From NCBI RefSeq assembly GCF_963676685.1, contig NC_092346.1, forward strand, positions 91,484,255 through 91,548,254: a stretch of DNA of 64,000 bases. The letters run 5' to 3'. Numbering within the stretch: the first letter of the stretch is position 1; every line of letters begins with the position of its first letter. This DNA comes from Mytilus edulis (lineage: Eukaryota > Mollusca > Bivalvia > Mytilida > Mytilidae). The notes beneath the pieces were generated by a model. The model saw only the letters and a program-made list of their open reading frames with translations, was not told where the DNA came from and did no database searches. Positions 48,801-57,417 of the stretch are shown here, one piece after another. Made by a program: the position numbers and the translations under genes.

Positions 48801-51800
48801 AATGTTGGGACCAAAACTCCCAAAATCAATACCAACCTTCCTTTTGTGGTCATAAACCTTGTGTTAAAATTTCATAGATTTCCATTCACTTTTACTAAAG
48901 TTAGAGTGCGAAAACTAAAAGTATTCGGACGACGACGACGACGCCAACGTGATAGCAATATACGACGAAAAATTTTTCAAATTTTGCGGTCGTATAAAAA
49001 CTGCAAAATTTCCTTAAAATTATCAATTTTAGGGCAGCAACCCAACATCAAGTTGTCCGATTCATCTGAAAATTTGTGAGGGAATAGATCTTATTCTGGT
49101 GGACATTAAAATCTTGAGAGATTTGCCCTAAATGTCTTAGTTTCATAGATATGTTCCAGACCGTATGAGTATTTGGACCGTACGCGTACGGTCTGGACCG
49201 TATGCGTATATTTTCAAAATACGCATACGGTCGGACCGTACGCGTACGGTCTGACTAATATTAAGAAGTTGGTCACGTTTATCAGATACAAATGTATATA
49301 ACAGATCAACATAGCTTACATCTCAAATTAATGTAAAAAGTTCAATAGTAATTGAAATAAAACAAAATAATGTTATAACTATTTAAAAAAAATCACGTTT
49401 ATTTAATCTGTTAATCTCCTGTATTTAGCATGTCAGTACTGTAATTCATATATTGAAGCCAAGTATGCTAATTAAAATTGAAGTTATCGGAAGTAAACTT
49501 AAAGTGGGAGGACAATCGTTTTAGAATATTAAGGAACTTTACAAAAAAAATGCAAAGCAACGTGCATGATCAAATTATGTTACTGTAAAAAAAAATATGA
49601 CGTTCTTTGTGGAAGTCAGTGTCACCTTGAGTACCAAAATAGGAATCACGGATATAAAAATAAACGCATATTTAATTTCAATTGTTCGCTTAATCATTTC
49701 ATCCATATACATGTAATAAAATCAATTTGTATAACTAAAAATAATGATTTTGATAAATATTTGTTTAAATTTAACCAATATGATCCCAAAACATCAGCTG
49801 GACCGTACGCGTATACTCATACGGTCCGACCGTACGCGTATGGTCGGACCGTACGAGTATACGTATACGGTCCGGACCGTACGCGTACGGTCCAAATACT
49901 CATATGGTCTGGAACAGATATAAATAAAAAACTGCATTTTACCACTATGTTCTAATTTTAGCCATGTCAGCCATTTTGTTTGGAAGGCGAGGTCATCGGA
50001 CACGTTTTTTAAACTATATACCACAATGATAATTGTGGCCAAGTTTGGTTAAATTTGGCCATGTAGTTTCAGAGAAGAAGATTTTTGTACAAGTTACAAA
50101 AAATGACGAAAAGTTGTTAAAAATTGACTATAAAGGGCAAAAACTCCTTAAGGGAATGACTGACAATTTTGATCTTGCTGACTTATTTGTAGGTCTTAAT
50201 TTGCTGAACATTATTGCTGTTTACAGTTTATCTCTATCTATAATAGTATTCAAGAAAATAACCAAAAACTGCAAAATTTCCTTAAAATAACCAATTCAGG
50301 GGCAGCAACCCAACAACAGGTTATCCGATTCGTCTGAAAATTTCGGGGAAGATAGATCTTGACCTGATCAACAATTTAACCCCTTGTCAGATTTGCTCTA
50401 TATGCTTTGGTTTTTGAGTTATAAGCCAAAAACTGCATTTTACCCCCATGTTCTATTTTTAGCCGTGGCGGACATCTTGGTTGGTTGGCAGGGTCACGCT
50501 ACACATTTTTAAAACTAGATACCCCAATGATGATTGTGGCCAAGTTTGGTTAAATTTGGCCCAGTAGTTTCAGAGGAGAAGATTTTTGTAAAAGTTTACG
50601 GACGACGGACGCCAAGTGATGAGAAAAGCTCACTTGACCTTTCAGGTCAGGTGAGCTAAAAATATGTGTGTGTTGGACAACTCTTACGATTCTTGTTCTT
50701 TCCAAAGGGTTTTGCAAGTTAAATTAGTGGATATTGAAAAAATTGTTCAAACCATAGTTGCTGTGAAGTTAATTGGGCTAAAACTAACGCTAATGAAATT
50801 CTAAGTTAGACCAAGGCCAGGAGACAACTGGTGTACATTGAAGTATAAAAATTCAATCCAAATTTGAATATCACTTACTGCTATACTTTCTTGTTTCTTC
50901 TTTTTCTTAGCTGAAAACAAAAAAGAATAACAAAATTAAGGGATTAAAACAAAGTTCAGATAACCTTGGATTAGGTTCCTTCTAACATGTGGTGTCTGTG
51001 TAATCAACATGTAAAAAGTATTGTGCAAGCAAAATATATTTTTTACTTTTCAAAAGTGAAGGATTTAGCTATTTAATTTCAAAAAGTAAGTCATGGTAAT
51101 TTTGGCTGGAATTGTATCTTCAAGAAGCAAACAAACATTTTTTGATATACATGTGTATCCTGTAGTTCAGTACCGTAGGTACTCGCTTATAAGTCGGAAG
51201 TTTGGGAGTAAAATTCAGAATCCAGAGAGGGGTACCGACTTATAAGCGAGATCCAGCGACCAGAGAAAAAATCCAAGCTCGAGAAAAGTGGTCAGGAGTG
51301 AATTTCCTGGTCAAAACTACGTCATTGATTGCCAAACCTACATAAATCCCTAAATTAAAAGTTTTTGTTGAAAATAAATGACTACAATACTATCTTTGTG
51401 TTTTATTTGTTCTCTGTTAACCGTTTTCTGTCAATTTGTGTTGAATTTTCGACTGTTTCCGGTTTGTGTATTGATTTTTATGGTCAAATGGTTTGTGCAT
51501 AAACCCAAAAGAAAGCCAAGAACCAAAAATGAAAACGAGATAACAATGTACCAACTATGTAAAAGGATGTATTCAGCGGAGTTATTGTGTCATTATTGTG
51601 ATATCATGATATCAATTTAATACTTATAAATCATACAATAATAAAAAATAATTTTAAGATTCATTCCCAAGATCAAAATATTATTCATTAAAATGTCACA
51701 GGTAAACACAAAGATTACAAAATTGATTGGCAAGCCAATATAATCCATTGATAACCCCTAATTAAGAGACAAAGAGTTGTATTCACTAAAGGTGTGAAAA

Positions 51801-53864
51801 ATATCAGTGATAGGTGAACAGATGACACTAATGAGTTGGGATTTATTTTAATATAAAGTTGATTAGCTTCACTTAATTTTTTTTAATCCTTTAATCATCA
51901 CAATATAATAAGAATTATGAAGTGTACATGCTCCTTTAACACTGAGTTATGTGTGCTGTGAAAAATATTGATTTACTTTAAATTTTTTCAGGTTCATATT
52001 GGTTTATGCTCGCTTTTCTCAAACAATAGGTTGTTAGTCATACCCTACAAAATCATTGATGCATTACGTAAACAACACATGGCTAATCTGTAATCAAACA
52101 GTGAACAAAACAACAGGAATAAATAAATCTTTATTATTAACAGCTATATAAATTATCATAATCAACATCAACTAAATCCAAACCAAACAAACATTCATGC
52201 AGAAAATGAATATAATTCCTGGATTTGCATTGGTTTTACCGGCGTTCAGTAACTGTCAACTGCAAAAAAAATGTCCAAATTTTGTCCGACTTATACGAGG
52301 GTCAAGACTAAATCCTCAGAATTTGGAGCTGAAAAGGGCATCCGACTTATAGTCGGATCGACTAATAGGCGAGTATCTACGGTAACTAAACTTCTTTACT
52401 TCCAGAAATATTTTGTTTGCTAGAATATTTCAACTTTGAAGAAAACATTCCCTTACGTTCAGTCTTAATGAAATTTAAAACACTATGGAAAGCCAGAAGA
52501 ACAAAAATCAATTGTCTTAATTCTTTCATCGATTTAAATAATTTATTGTGTAAATGTAATATTATGCTTTATATTTGTCTATTGTCTATTTATATTGTGT
52601 GTATGCAATAAGCTGTACTTGCTTACAGAAATTAAGTATTATCATGACAAACTCAGACCAAGTATATATGTATTTTCACATTAGACATTAATTTATTATA
52701 CCAATCATGGGCTCTTGTCACTTGTACATTATGACAAAAAATGACAAACATGCCAGTGATTTTGCTAGTGCTCGTTATTTATGAAAATATTTTTGGAGTA
52801 TTCTTATAAGTTGTAGCTGAAGAACCGTAGCTCATAGGTCCTCATGTTATTTTTGACTTTTTGTGGACCGTAGAGCTAAAAAAAATTTCTATTTCAAAAT
52901 GTTCGGAATTGCGACCCAGGTTCAGGTCGCACTTATTTCCCTCAAAAAATTGTTTATAATCCATGCAAAGCTCGTCAATGAATATAGTTCGTTTCATAGA
53001 CATTTTTCTAGGACATGACGTACCTATTTATGTTTGAATATTCATTTCTTAACACTATCTAATTTATCCTATTTGTATACATTCTCGCCTATTATATTCA
53101 TTGACAAGCTTTGCATGGATTATAAACAATATTTTTTGGGGAAATAAGTGCGACCTGGACCTGGGTCGCAATTCCTAACATTTTGAAATAGGAAAAATCG
53201 GTAGCTCTATGGTCTGCAAAAAGTCAAATAATAACATAAGGACCTATGAGCTTCAGTTCCGCAGCTATATTAGTTGGTGCAATTGGATTCTGTCCAACTT
53301 GTCGGCATAAGACAAGTCAATTATTATTGGACTAGGCAAAATTTCCTTTCGATGTCAAGCTAAATATTTAAAGGCTTCGCCTTAATGATAAAGTAGGAAG
53401 ACAACATCAAAACAATAGAATAAAATAGCATTACAATTACACAAGAGCTGATACATACAATACAATACAATATTATTATGATAAATAAACTGGCAAAACA
53501 ATCACTGAATCAGCTGTGTAAAACACAATTTTCAAGCATAAGACATATCAATAGAAAAATGACAATAGCCAGTATTTGATTATCAAAGTAATGACATCAA
53601 TGTACTTTAACAAATAAATGCAATTAAGCGATTTAAAAAAAAAAAAAATTTGGCACACCACGTGTTCAGGTGTTAGGCATGTAGTTGTGTCCCACTGTTG
53701 TTTGTGTTTAAAATGTATTCTGCCAAATATGCAACAGTGCAACGTTAGTATTATGTTTCAATAAGCAAAAACATGATTGACAAATGCTGACAAGGGCATC
53801 ATCATATTCCTGTGAGATGTAATTAGAAAAAATACAAATTCAAAATACCGCTTGTGTCGGCCAT
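30813..53864 (-). CDS. DKC1: Dyskerin (H/ACA snoRNP pseudouridine synthase), 14 coding exons
   Basis: Coding exons (sense order): 53864-53849, 50910-50879, 44454-44368, 41814-41723, 36579-36330, 36035-35909, 35625-35495, 35119-34976, 34537-34417, 34120-34002, 33450-33350, 32158-32110, 31653-31501, 30881-30813. All junctions are GT-AG and phases match; the sum is 1491 bp, 496 residues, close to vertebrate dyskerin (about 514). Residues about 20-75 are the dyskerin-like N-terminal region ([12 protein letters not shown]). The TruB catalytic domain has [12 protein letters not shown] with the catalytic Asp near residue 113. A PUA domain spans about 285-360 ([20 protein letters not shown]). Lys-rich tracts at both ends are nuclear/nucleolar signals. 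The protein isomerises uridine in rRNA and snRNA guided by H/ACA RNAs and is also part of metazoan telomerase. Introns are swollen by transposons. Confidence 0.97.
31271..31459. mobile_element. PIF/Harbinger-like miniature element
   Basis: 189 bp with ends GGGCTATTCCAGAAAAAAATG and inverse, flanked by TAA on both sides (31268-31270, 31460-31462). G-rich and C-rich blocks lie next to the ends. It sits in DKC1 intron 13. Confidence 0.8.
31501..31653 (-). CDS. DKC1: DKC1 coding exon 13
   Basis: 153 bp, residues 424-474: a Ser/Thr/Pro stretch, a nine-lysine run and an acidic end, typical of the dyskerin C-terminal nucleolar signal. Acceptor ATTTCAG, donor GTATGT. Confidence 0.92.
32110..32158 (-). 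CDS. DKC1: DKC1 coding exon 12
   Basis: 49 bp, residues 407-423, a variable tail ([14 protein letters not shown]). Acceptor CTTACAG, donor GTATCT. Phase fits both neighbours. Confidence 0.88.
32225..32590 (+). repeat. Dispersed repeat with TGACGTCA sites
   Basis: In DKC1 intron 11/12 vicinity (between exons 11 and 12 boundaries on the upstream side of exon 12). It contains tgacgtcatc, gatgacgtcgc and a palindromic stretch around agctcggcaagcctcgcgct. I recognise this sequence type from bivalve repeats; the boundaries are approximate. Confidence 0.5.
32915..33110 (+). repeat. Dispersed SINE-like repeat
   Basis: Second copy of the repeat at 18738. Here the body continues with gttgatggactccaacttca and ttaacctgaagcggg. 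Located in DKC1 intron 11. Confidence 0.65.
33350..33450 (-). CDS. DKC1: DKC1 coding exon 11
   Basis: 101 bp, residues 374-406 plus two bases ([20 protein letters not shown]). Acceptor CATTCAG, donor GTAAGT. Confidence 0.93.
34002..34120 (-). CDS. DKC1: DKC1 coding exon 10 (PUA domain end)
   Basis: 119 bp, residues 334-373 ([27 protein letters not shown]). Acceptor CTTACAG, donor GTATTA. Confidence 0.95.
34417..34537 (-). CDS. DKC1: DKC1 coding exon 9 (PUA domain start)
   Basis: 121 bp, residues 294-333 plus one base ([20 protein letters not shown]). Acceptor ATTTTAG, donor GTAAAG. Confidence 0.95.
34976..35119 (-). CDS. DKC1: DKC1 coding exon 8
   Basis: 144 bp, residues 246-293 ([20 protein letters not shown]). 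Acceptor TTTACAG, donor GTAAGT. Confidence 0.96.
35495..35625 (-). CDS. DKC1: DKC1 coding exon 7
   Basis: 131 bp, residues 202-245 ([33 protein letters not shown]). Acceptor TACTCAG, donor GTCAGT. Confidence 0.96.
35909..36035 (-). CDS. DKC1: DKC1 coding exon 6
   Basis: 127 bp, residues 160-201 plus one base ([20 protein letters not shown]). Acceptor TTTACAG, donor GTTAGT. Confidence 0.95.
36330..36579 (-). CDS. DKC1: DKC1 coding exon 5 (catalytic core)
   Basis: 250 bp, residues 76-159. Contains [17 protein letters not shown] and the TruB motif [16 protein letters not shown] with the catalytic Asp. Acceptor ATTACAG, donor GTATGT. Confidence 0.97.
37060..37330 (+). repeat. Dispersed 270-bp repeat, copy 1
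   Basis: Starts near tgtgcatttttcctttgatc, contains gcacgtggcgttgctaacg and acaacgtcgtcataggtaaa, ends near gataatctataag. Further copies are at 40590-40860 and 57418-57695, all on the plus strand. No coding potential. Confidence 0.75.
37640..37770 (+). repeat. SINE-like mussel repeat
   Basis: tgtatgagtgccaatgagac, ctctccatccaagtcacaat and gtcaaagtactgtcttcaac are words I recognise from a common mussel repeat. Confidence 0.55.
37799..37902 (+). repeat. Short tandem repeat (three units)
   Basis: The word atctgaatatttagtgccta occurs three times (about 37804, 37851 and 37881) with diverged spacers. Confidence 0.75.
38192..38717. mobile_element. TTAA-type miniature element rich in TCGTG
   Basis: 526 bp with ends AGAGGGTGGTAAAGGG and inverse, flanked by TTAA (38188-38191, 38718-38721), as in piggyBac- or Kolobok-type elements. 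The interior is pyrimidine-rich with many TCGTG/CGTGTTTTC words. The open frames here (38059-38404) are low-complexity and not genes. Confidence 0.8.
38921..38942. repeat. (TA)n microsatellite
   Basis: Pure at-dinucleotide run. Confidence 0.9.
39266..40491. mobile_element. CAGGGATC-ended TIR element with 21-bp array
   Basis: The ends CAGGGATCTCCATGG and inverse are flanked by AATTT on both sides (39261-39265, 40492-40496). At 40360-40470 five units of about 21 bp (aacgatggcgcaagacaattt and variants) end in an inverted half-unit, gcgccatcgtt. A frame at 39655-39903 ([20 protein letters not shown]...) starts in a fair context but has no recognisable domain. No transposase. Confidence 0.7.
40590..40860 (+). 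repeat. Dispersed 270-bp repeat, copy 2
   Basis: Same family as 37060 and 57418, somewhat more diverged (acatggcgtttgtaatgaaat). The sequence after it also resembles the stretch after copy 1 (tgagcatggtttca / tgagcatggcttca; tatcctttcagagaaaaata), so a longer segment was duplicated within DKC1 intron 4. Confidence 0.7.
41039..41113 (-). promoter_or_regulatory. tRNA-like Pol III promoter in TRIM LTR, copy 1
   Basis: On the minus strand TAGCTCAGTCGG (A box, 41113-41102), GGTTCGAGTCC (B box, 41069-41059) and a TTTT stop (41042-41039) occur with tRNA-like spacing. The T arm pairs well (CCGGG/CCCGG around TTCGAGT). Anticodon and acceptor stems pair poorly, so this is a tRNA-derived promoter and not a working tRNA gene. 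Confidence 0.75.
41324..41398 (-). promoter_or_regulatory. tRNA-like Pol III promoter in TRIM LTR, copy 2
   Basis: Identical to copy 1 at an offset of 285 bp: A box 41398-41387, B box 41354-41344. Confidence 0.75.
41723..41814 (-). CDS. DKC1: DKC1 coding exon 4
   Basis: 92 bp, residues 46-75 plus two bases ([20 protein letters not shown]). Acceptor TTGTAG, donor GTAAGT. Confidence 0.95.
42123..44212. mobile_element. hAT-like TIR element
   Basis: 2.1 kb in DKC1 intron 3, with ends CAGTGTTCTCCCCAG and exact inverse. CAGTG starts are typical of hAT elements, but the 8-bp flanks (ttatagac, tagttgca) do not match, so the target duplication is lost or the assignment is wrong. Subterminal words atagcatcac/atagcgtcg recur. 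Inside, 42500-42660 and 42880-43060 are diverged tandem copies of one block. A frame at 42675-42866 has no recognisable content and no transposase is visible. Confidence 0.65.
44368..44454 (-). CDS. DKC1: DKC1 coding exon 3
   Basis: 87 bp, residues 17-45, including [19 protein letters not shown]. Acceptor TTTGTAG, donor GTGATT. Confidence 0.95.
44786..46892 (+). mobile_element. CCAG...TATAAA element, copy B
   Basis: Begins ccaggtgctccgcagggcg with subterminal TTTATACGACCGCA (44809-44822) and ends with its inverse TGCGGTCGTATAAA (46879-46892). Its boundaries are set by the uninterrupted sequence gttacaaaaaatgacg at 50093-50108, which here reads gttacaa|element|aatgacg. The interior has about four units of 135-150 bp (ggaccctttgg blocks, 45740-46200) and about four units of 160 bp (aaaaccaagaaaaatgctta, 46310-46800). 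Frames in it are repeat artefacts. Confidence 0.85.
47057..48998 (+). mobile_element. CCAG...TATAAA element, copy C
   Basis: Same structure as copy B and very similar to it (inverted motifs at 47080-47093 and 48985-48998). The empty site is ataaccaaaaactgc near 50260; here it reads ataaccaa|element|aactgc. The two copies lie 2.27 kb apart in the same orientation, inserted at different points of the composite repeat, so they are separate insertions and not a tandem duplication. Confidence 0.85.
49153..49915. mobile_element. Palindrome-rich TIR element, 763 bp
   Basis: Inverted ends of about 55 bp start GTTCCAGACC and are flanked by AGATAT on both sides (49147-49152, 49916-49921), a 6-bp target duplication. 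The arms consist of repeated words GGACCGTAYGCGTAYGGTC, including the perfect palindrome GACCGTACGCGTACGGTC. The left side has an extra hairpin made of GACCGTATGCGTAT and its inverse. The middle is AT-rich and noncoding; the frame at 49566-49955 merely reads through the right arm. Confidence 0.85.
50879..50910 (-). CDS. DKC1: DKC1 coding exon 2
   Basis: A 32-bp microexon between TTTTCAG and GTAAGT. It encodes the Lys-rich [11 protein letters not shown], which matches the N-terminal basic patch of dyskerins. Phase fits exons 1 and 3. Confidence 0.85.
51173..52382. mobile_element. TA-flanked TIR element
   Basis: The ends CCGTAGGTACTCGCTTATAAG and a diverged inverse (CTTATAGTCGG...GCGAGTATCTACGG) lie between TA dinucleotides (51171-51172, 52383-52384), as in Tc1/mariner-type elements. 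The 1.2-kb interior has no transposase; a frame at 51378-51620 is a hydrophobic chance frame. It lies in DKC1 intron 1. Confidence 0.75.
52814..53268. mobile_element. Foldback element with 180-bp arms
   Basis: The arms 52814-52992 and 53090-53268 are inverse copies at roughly 88-90 percent by eye, starting tagctg..gaac and sharing gcgacccaggt.caggtcgca and ttataatccatgcaaagct. The spacer is about 100 bp. No target duplication is clear. DKC1 intron 1. Confidence 0.8.
53849..53864 (-). CDS. DKC1: DKC1 coding exon 1
   Basis: ATG at 53864-53862 in good context (ACCATGGCC). It encodes MADTS plus one base. The donor is GTATTT. Confidence 0.8.
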
Positions 53865-53877
53865 GGTCTGTTTTCAA

Positions 53878-53883
53878 CACGTG
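53878..53883. promoter_or_regulatory. E-box CACGTG just upstream of the DKC1 start
   Basis: The palindrome lies 14 bp before the ATG. MYC/MAX-type factors bind CACGTG, and DKC1 is a known MYC target in mammals. Another CACGTG lies at 53659-53664 in intron 1. Function here is an inference. Confidence 0.4.
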
Positions 53884-54419
53884 TTTGTAATTGTATTTAA
53901 CGAAAAGTCAAGAGAACAGAGAAGATTATGTAAAGTCAAGAGAACTCCGATGACACAATCTAAGTTAGTTAAGCGTTTCAGTTTATATCCTTTTACATCT
54001 CGTTTCATCGATTGTTCAATACATTGATTTACTGAATTGGCGAAAAATTGGAAAATGCCTCAATCAACAAAAAATTCGCAATAGTGCTGGAGGTTTTGGT
54101 AGATTTTACTGTACATCTCTCGAGTCTTGAGATTTCAGATTCCTCTTTGGATGCTAAAAGTATAAGGGAGGGGTAAAATATCATCAGTAGCAAGGGGCAC
54201 TTTTCCCTGTAAGTGTAAGCAAATGTAAACAAACGACATCAAAATAATTTCATGTTTCATATATATTTCCGATGTCACAACGCTTAAACTTAGAGTATTT
54301 TTCACAGAAATAGTTCGACGACAGCATTTACATAAATTTACATAAAATAAGGCATCTTACTCAGTGGTAGTGGAAACATATCTGATGTTGGTCCCATTGC
54401 CTATGACATACTTGGCATA

Positions 54420-54577
54420 CACCTTATTGCTAATCCCGGCTGACCCGACCGCTTGAACTTTTGACGCATACAACAATAACTTTTCCATTGTGGCGTCAGA
54501 TATTTTGTTTTATGACGTCAAAATTTTACGGGAACCTGTGGGATATCCAGCAATGGCGGACAAATAGTGATAAGGTG
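54420..54577. mobile_element. Small TA-flanked miniature element
   Basis: The ends CACCTTATTGCTA and near-inverse (TAGTGATAAGGTG) are flanked by TA. About 160 bp containing a tgacgtca site. It lies 550 bp upstream of the DKC1 start. Confidence 0.65.
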
Positions 54578-54639
54578 TATTGTAAACAATGAAATGTTCT
54601 TCCTGGTTATTCCTTTTGGTAATGAATTATACGAATCCA

Positions 54640-55115
54640 TAGAAAATCGCCCCATGTTTTCACCAACTTGCCCCACTTTCTAAAAAATAGCACTACTCTT
54701 GTTTACCAAATCGCCCTTAATATGAAAAAGGGTAAAATCCCATTTAAAATAAGTTGGATTACTTGCCCCACTAATGAAAAGGGTTTAAATCCTGCTGAAA
54801 TAAGGTCTGCCAACTCGCCCCTCTCATGACAAATAGGTAAACCATAACGAATTTAGTAATGCCAACTTGCCCCACTTATGAAAAAATATGCAATCTCATT
54901 GTACATGTATATCTACAATGTATGTTCCTGTCCCACTTATCAATAAAATCAATATCTTTGAAAACCATAGATAAACATGTTTTAGTAGTTTTTTGGTTTT
55001 GTTTAAATAAAGCAGAAAGACGTGATTATCAGCATTTCTGTGATGTAAATGCCAACTCGCTCCACTTATGAAAAAGAAAGTAATGCCATTGAATTTTGTC
55101 TGCCAACTCACCCCA
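54640..55115. repeat. Degenerate minisatellite
   Basis: About eight copies of a unit related to tgccaacttgccccacttat followed by gaaaaa (for example near 54668, 54762, 54808, 54862, 54930, 55050 and 55101), at irregular spacing of 40-120 bp. The short frame at 54859-55071 is a by-product. Confidence 0.7.
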
Positions 55116-55123
55116 CTTATAGA

Positions 55124-55816
55124 TGAGGGGCCTGATGGGGGGGTCTCATCACGATTCACGAGTTGATTTTTTTGTCAATCACGAGTCACAGAAAATAAAT
55201 TTCCATGATCACGGATCACGAAAATATAAAAAGAGTATCACCAATCAATCTCGATAATAGAGATTCAGAAGCTGGTTGTTTGGTGCAATTAAGCTACAAT
55301 CAAATGCATTACTGGCTCATTACTTGTTTACATGTTGAATTCTCCCAGGTTCTAAATTAAATCGTTAAAAACAGTCACATTCTGACTTCTTTTATTGTAT
55401 AATAATAATATTTCATAGAAATGTTTTACTGGCGTAAATACCACGGAACCACATCTGTGTTTTATCTTGAGGCTAAACTAAGAGATTATAAAGTATATAT
55501 ATTTATTTTGTCAATAAAATTTACTGCTGAGCCTGATTGTTCTCCCACTCCTGCTGGTTGTCCCTTGAAGAAAACTAAGACATTCTGGGGTGTCAATAAC
55601 ATTGTCCGTTTCTTCAGTGTAGTCCACATCTGATTCTGAATCACGAAAACGAAAAATATGTCTCAATCACGAAGAACGAACATAAAATTCCAATGAAAAC
55701 GATTCACGAACAATGGTTTCATCACGAATCACGAAAAATAAATCTGTAGAAAAACGGATCACGATAGCGAAAATGCGCCGATCACGAAGAACGGAAATAA
55801 CCCATCAGCCCCCTCA
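55124..55816. mobile_element. Miniature element rich in TCACGA
   Basis: The ends TGAGGGGCCTGATGGG and near-inverse CCCATCAGCCCCCTCA are flanked by TAGA on both sides. Both subterminal parts are packed with atcacga/gattcacga words (about 15 in all), while the middle (55230-55630) lacks them. It shares the CACGA word and a GAGGG-type end with the element at 38192. Confidence 0.75.
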
Positions 55817-56156
55817 TAGATAAAATATGTACAAAAAACTAAGCTACATTTTAAGTTATTCTCCAATAATACGAAAATAACATGTCATAATAAATAATTT
55901 ATTTACATTTGTACAATTATATATATTTCAATTAAATGAAACATCATTTGATTTCAATATTAATAATTTAATCATTTTTTTTTTATTATTTTTTTTTCAT
56001 TTAAGTTATCAGACCTGAAAATTATAAATTCATCTAGATTTCACCTGTTTTCATTATAATAGTAATAATAATAAATTCTTTATTTAAAGAGGGTCACTCA
56101 ATTAGAACTAGTCTTATTTTTCTTATTTTAGGCCCTCAAACAAAATACATGCCAGT
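55817..56156. other. Intergenic
   Basis: Very AT-rich; nothing recognisable. Confidence 0.4.
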
Positions 56157-56297
56157 GGCGGATCTAGAACTTTTCCTAAGGGGAGGCCCGCTGACTGACC
56201 TAGGGGGGCCCGCTCCAGTCATGCTTCAATGATTCCCTATATAATCAACCAAATTTTTCCCACCAAAGGGGGGGCCCAGGCCCCCCTGGATCCGCCT
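56157..56297. mobile_element. GGCGGATC miniature element
   Basis: The ends GGCGGATCTAG and inverse-like TGGATCCGCC enclose G-rich and C-rich blocks. A fragment of the same family is at 9480-9557. Confidence 0.6.
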
Positions 56298-56814
56298 ATG
56301 CATGCATACAGTTAACATTCATACATTCATACATTAAAATACAATATATATTACTAGTATATACACATTTCAATTATTCAAATAAAATGGTAATAAATGG
56401 CAATATTTGATAAAGTTTTGTTAAAGGAAAACAAATTATTTGATTTGCATATAATTTTCAAGAAAATGATTATAACAATGTTTCTTGAATAATTCCACAT
56501 TACAACATTTTTAAAGCAATTGCTTTTATGCCGTCGCGTATGGCCATCTTTGTGACCCAGATCAGAGACTCCGCCCAGATCAATTTATAGTATTTTGTTA
56601 AACAGGCTCCTTGTCAGTCATTCTTTAACACCTATGTATGTTTTCTAATGCAATACATAGCTTGAAACTTAAAAAAAAAGTTAGTGGATTTAAGAAGTTT
56701 CAGAATATGTTCTTGTAGATGTATTTTTGTATTTAAAGGGTCAACCGTTTGACTATCAAAGAACATAGAAGTCCGAGTGAAAAAAAGTACATTTTTATAT
56801 TAAAATGCGATTCC
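56298..56814. other. Intergenic
   Basis: Nothing recognisable. Confidence 0.4.
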
Positions 56815-57065
56815 GTTTTCCGCCGTTCGTACGATGTTTCAACAAAATATGGATTCATTTCAGTTGTTGATTTAGTATTGAAAATTTAACTGAATTATCT
56901 CCTAATAAATACGTTTTTTTTATGTTTAATTTGTGTTTCTTTAAGAGGTCAGGTGCTCTTGTTCATTCATAAAATTATCGTTCATTCATACATTTATCGT
57001 AAAATCAAAATCACTACACAGGTTAATGCGTAGTGTCAAATTATTACCTGTAATCTAAAAATAGA
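56815..57065 (-). repeat. Dispersed repeat, inverse copy of 17345-17600
   Basis: Shares gaggtcaggtgctcttgttc, tcattcataaaattatcg and aaaatcactacacaggt with the copy at 17345 on the other strand. Confidence 0.7.
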
Positions 57066-57417
57066 CAAACTTTATTTGCGCAAATAATTTAGCGGAACGA
57101 AACCCTTGTTGAAAACACATAACAATAAGTTTGTTTTCCTTTTCTGTCGAAACTCCGTAATATTTAACGATCACCTTACTAATGAAATGGACCCGTCCAA
57201 ACGTAGTAGATGCCAAGTCGGTCCAGATGAAGAGATATTTACAATTTGGAATATTCTAGTTTATTAATACATAAATTGAAAAAAAGTATGTCTTTTTAAA
57301 TATCATGATCAAAACTGGGTTTGCATAACAAATGTCAGATGAAACCATTATCCTCGTCTTTTCAGTGAACAAGTCTACTACGTTTGTTGACACTCGACGT
57401 TCCACCGTGTTAGCAAT

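Larger units (their letters stand above)
44604..50661 (+). repeat. Composite mussel repeat broken by three insertions
   Basis: Starts gaggctctcaagagcctgtg and ends acctttcaggtcaggtgagc. Parts present: 44604-44785, 46893-47056, 48999-49152 and 49916-50661. The last part includes a second pass through the same sequence (50090-50290 repeats 46893-47056 and onwards), so about one and a half tandem units are present. It fills most of DKC1 intron 2. I recognise the sequence as a very common mussel repeat. No coding potential. Confidence 0.75.

Noticed and set aside
49566..49955. 129-residue frame
   Set aside because: Its C-terminal half is the translated right arm of the palindromic transposon; the N-terminal half is AT-rich noise.
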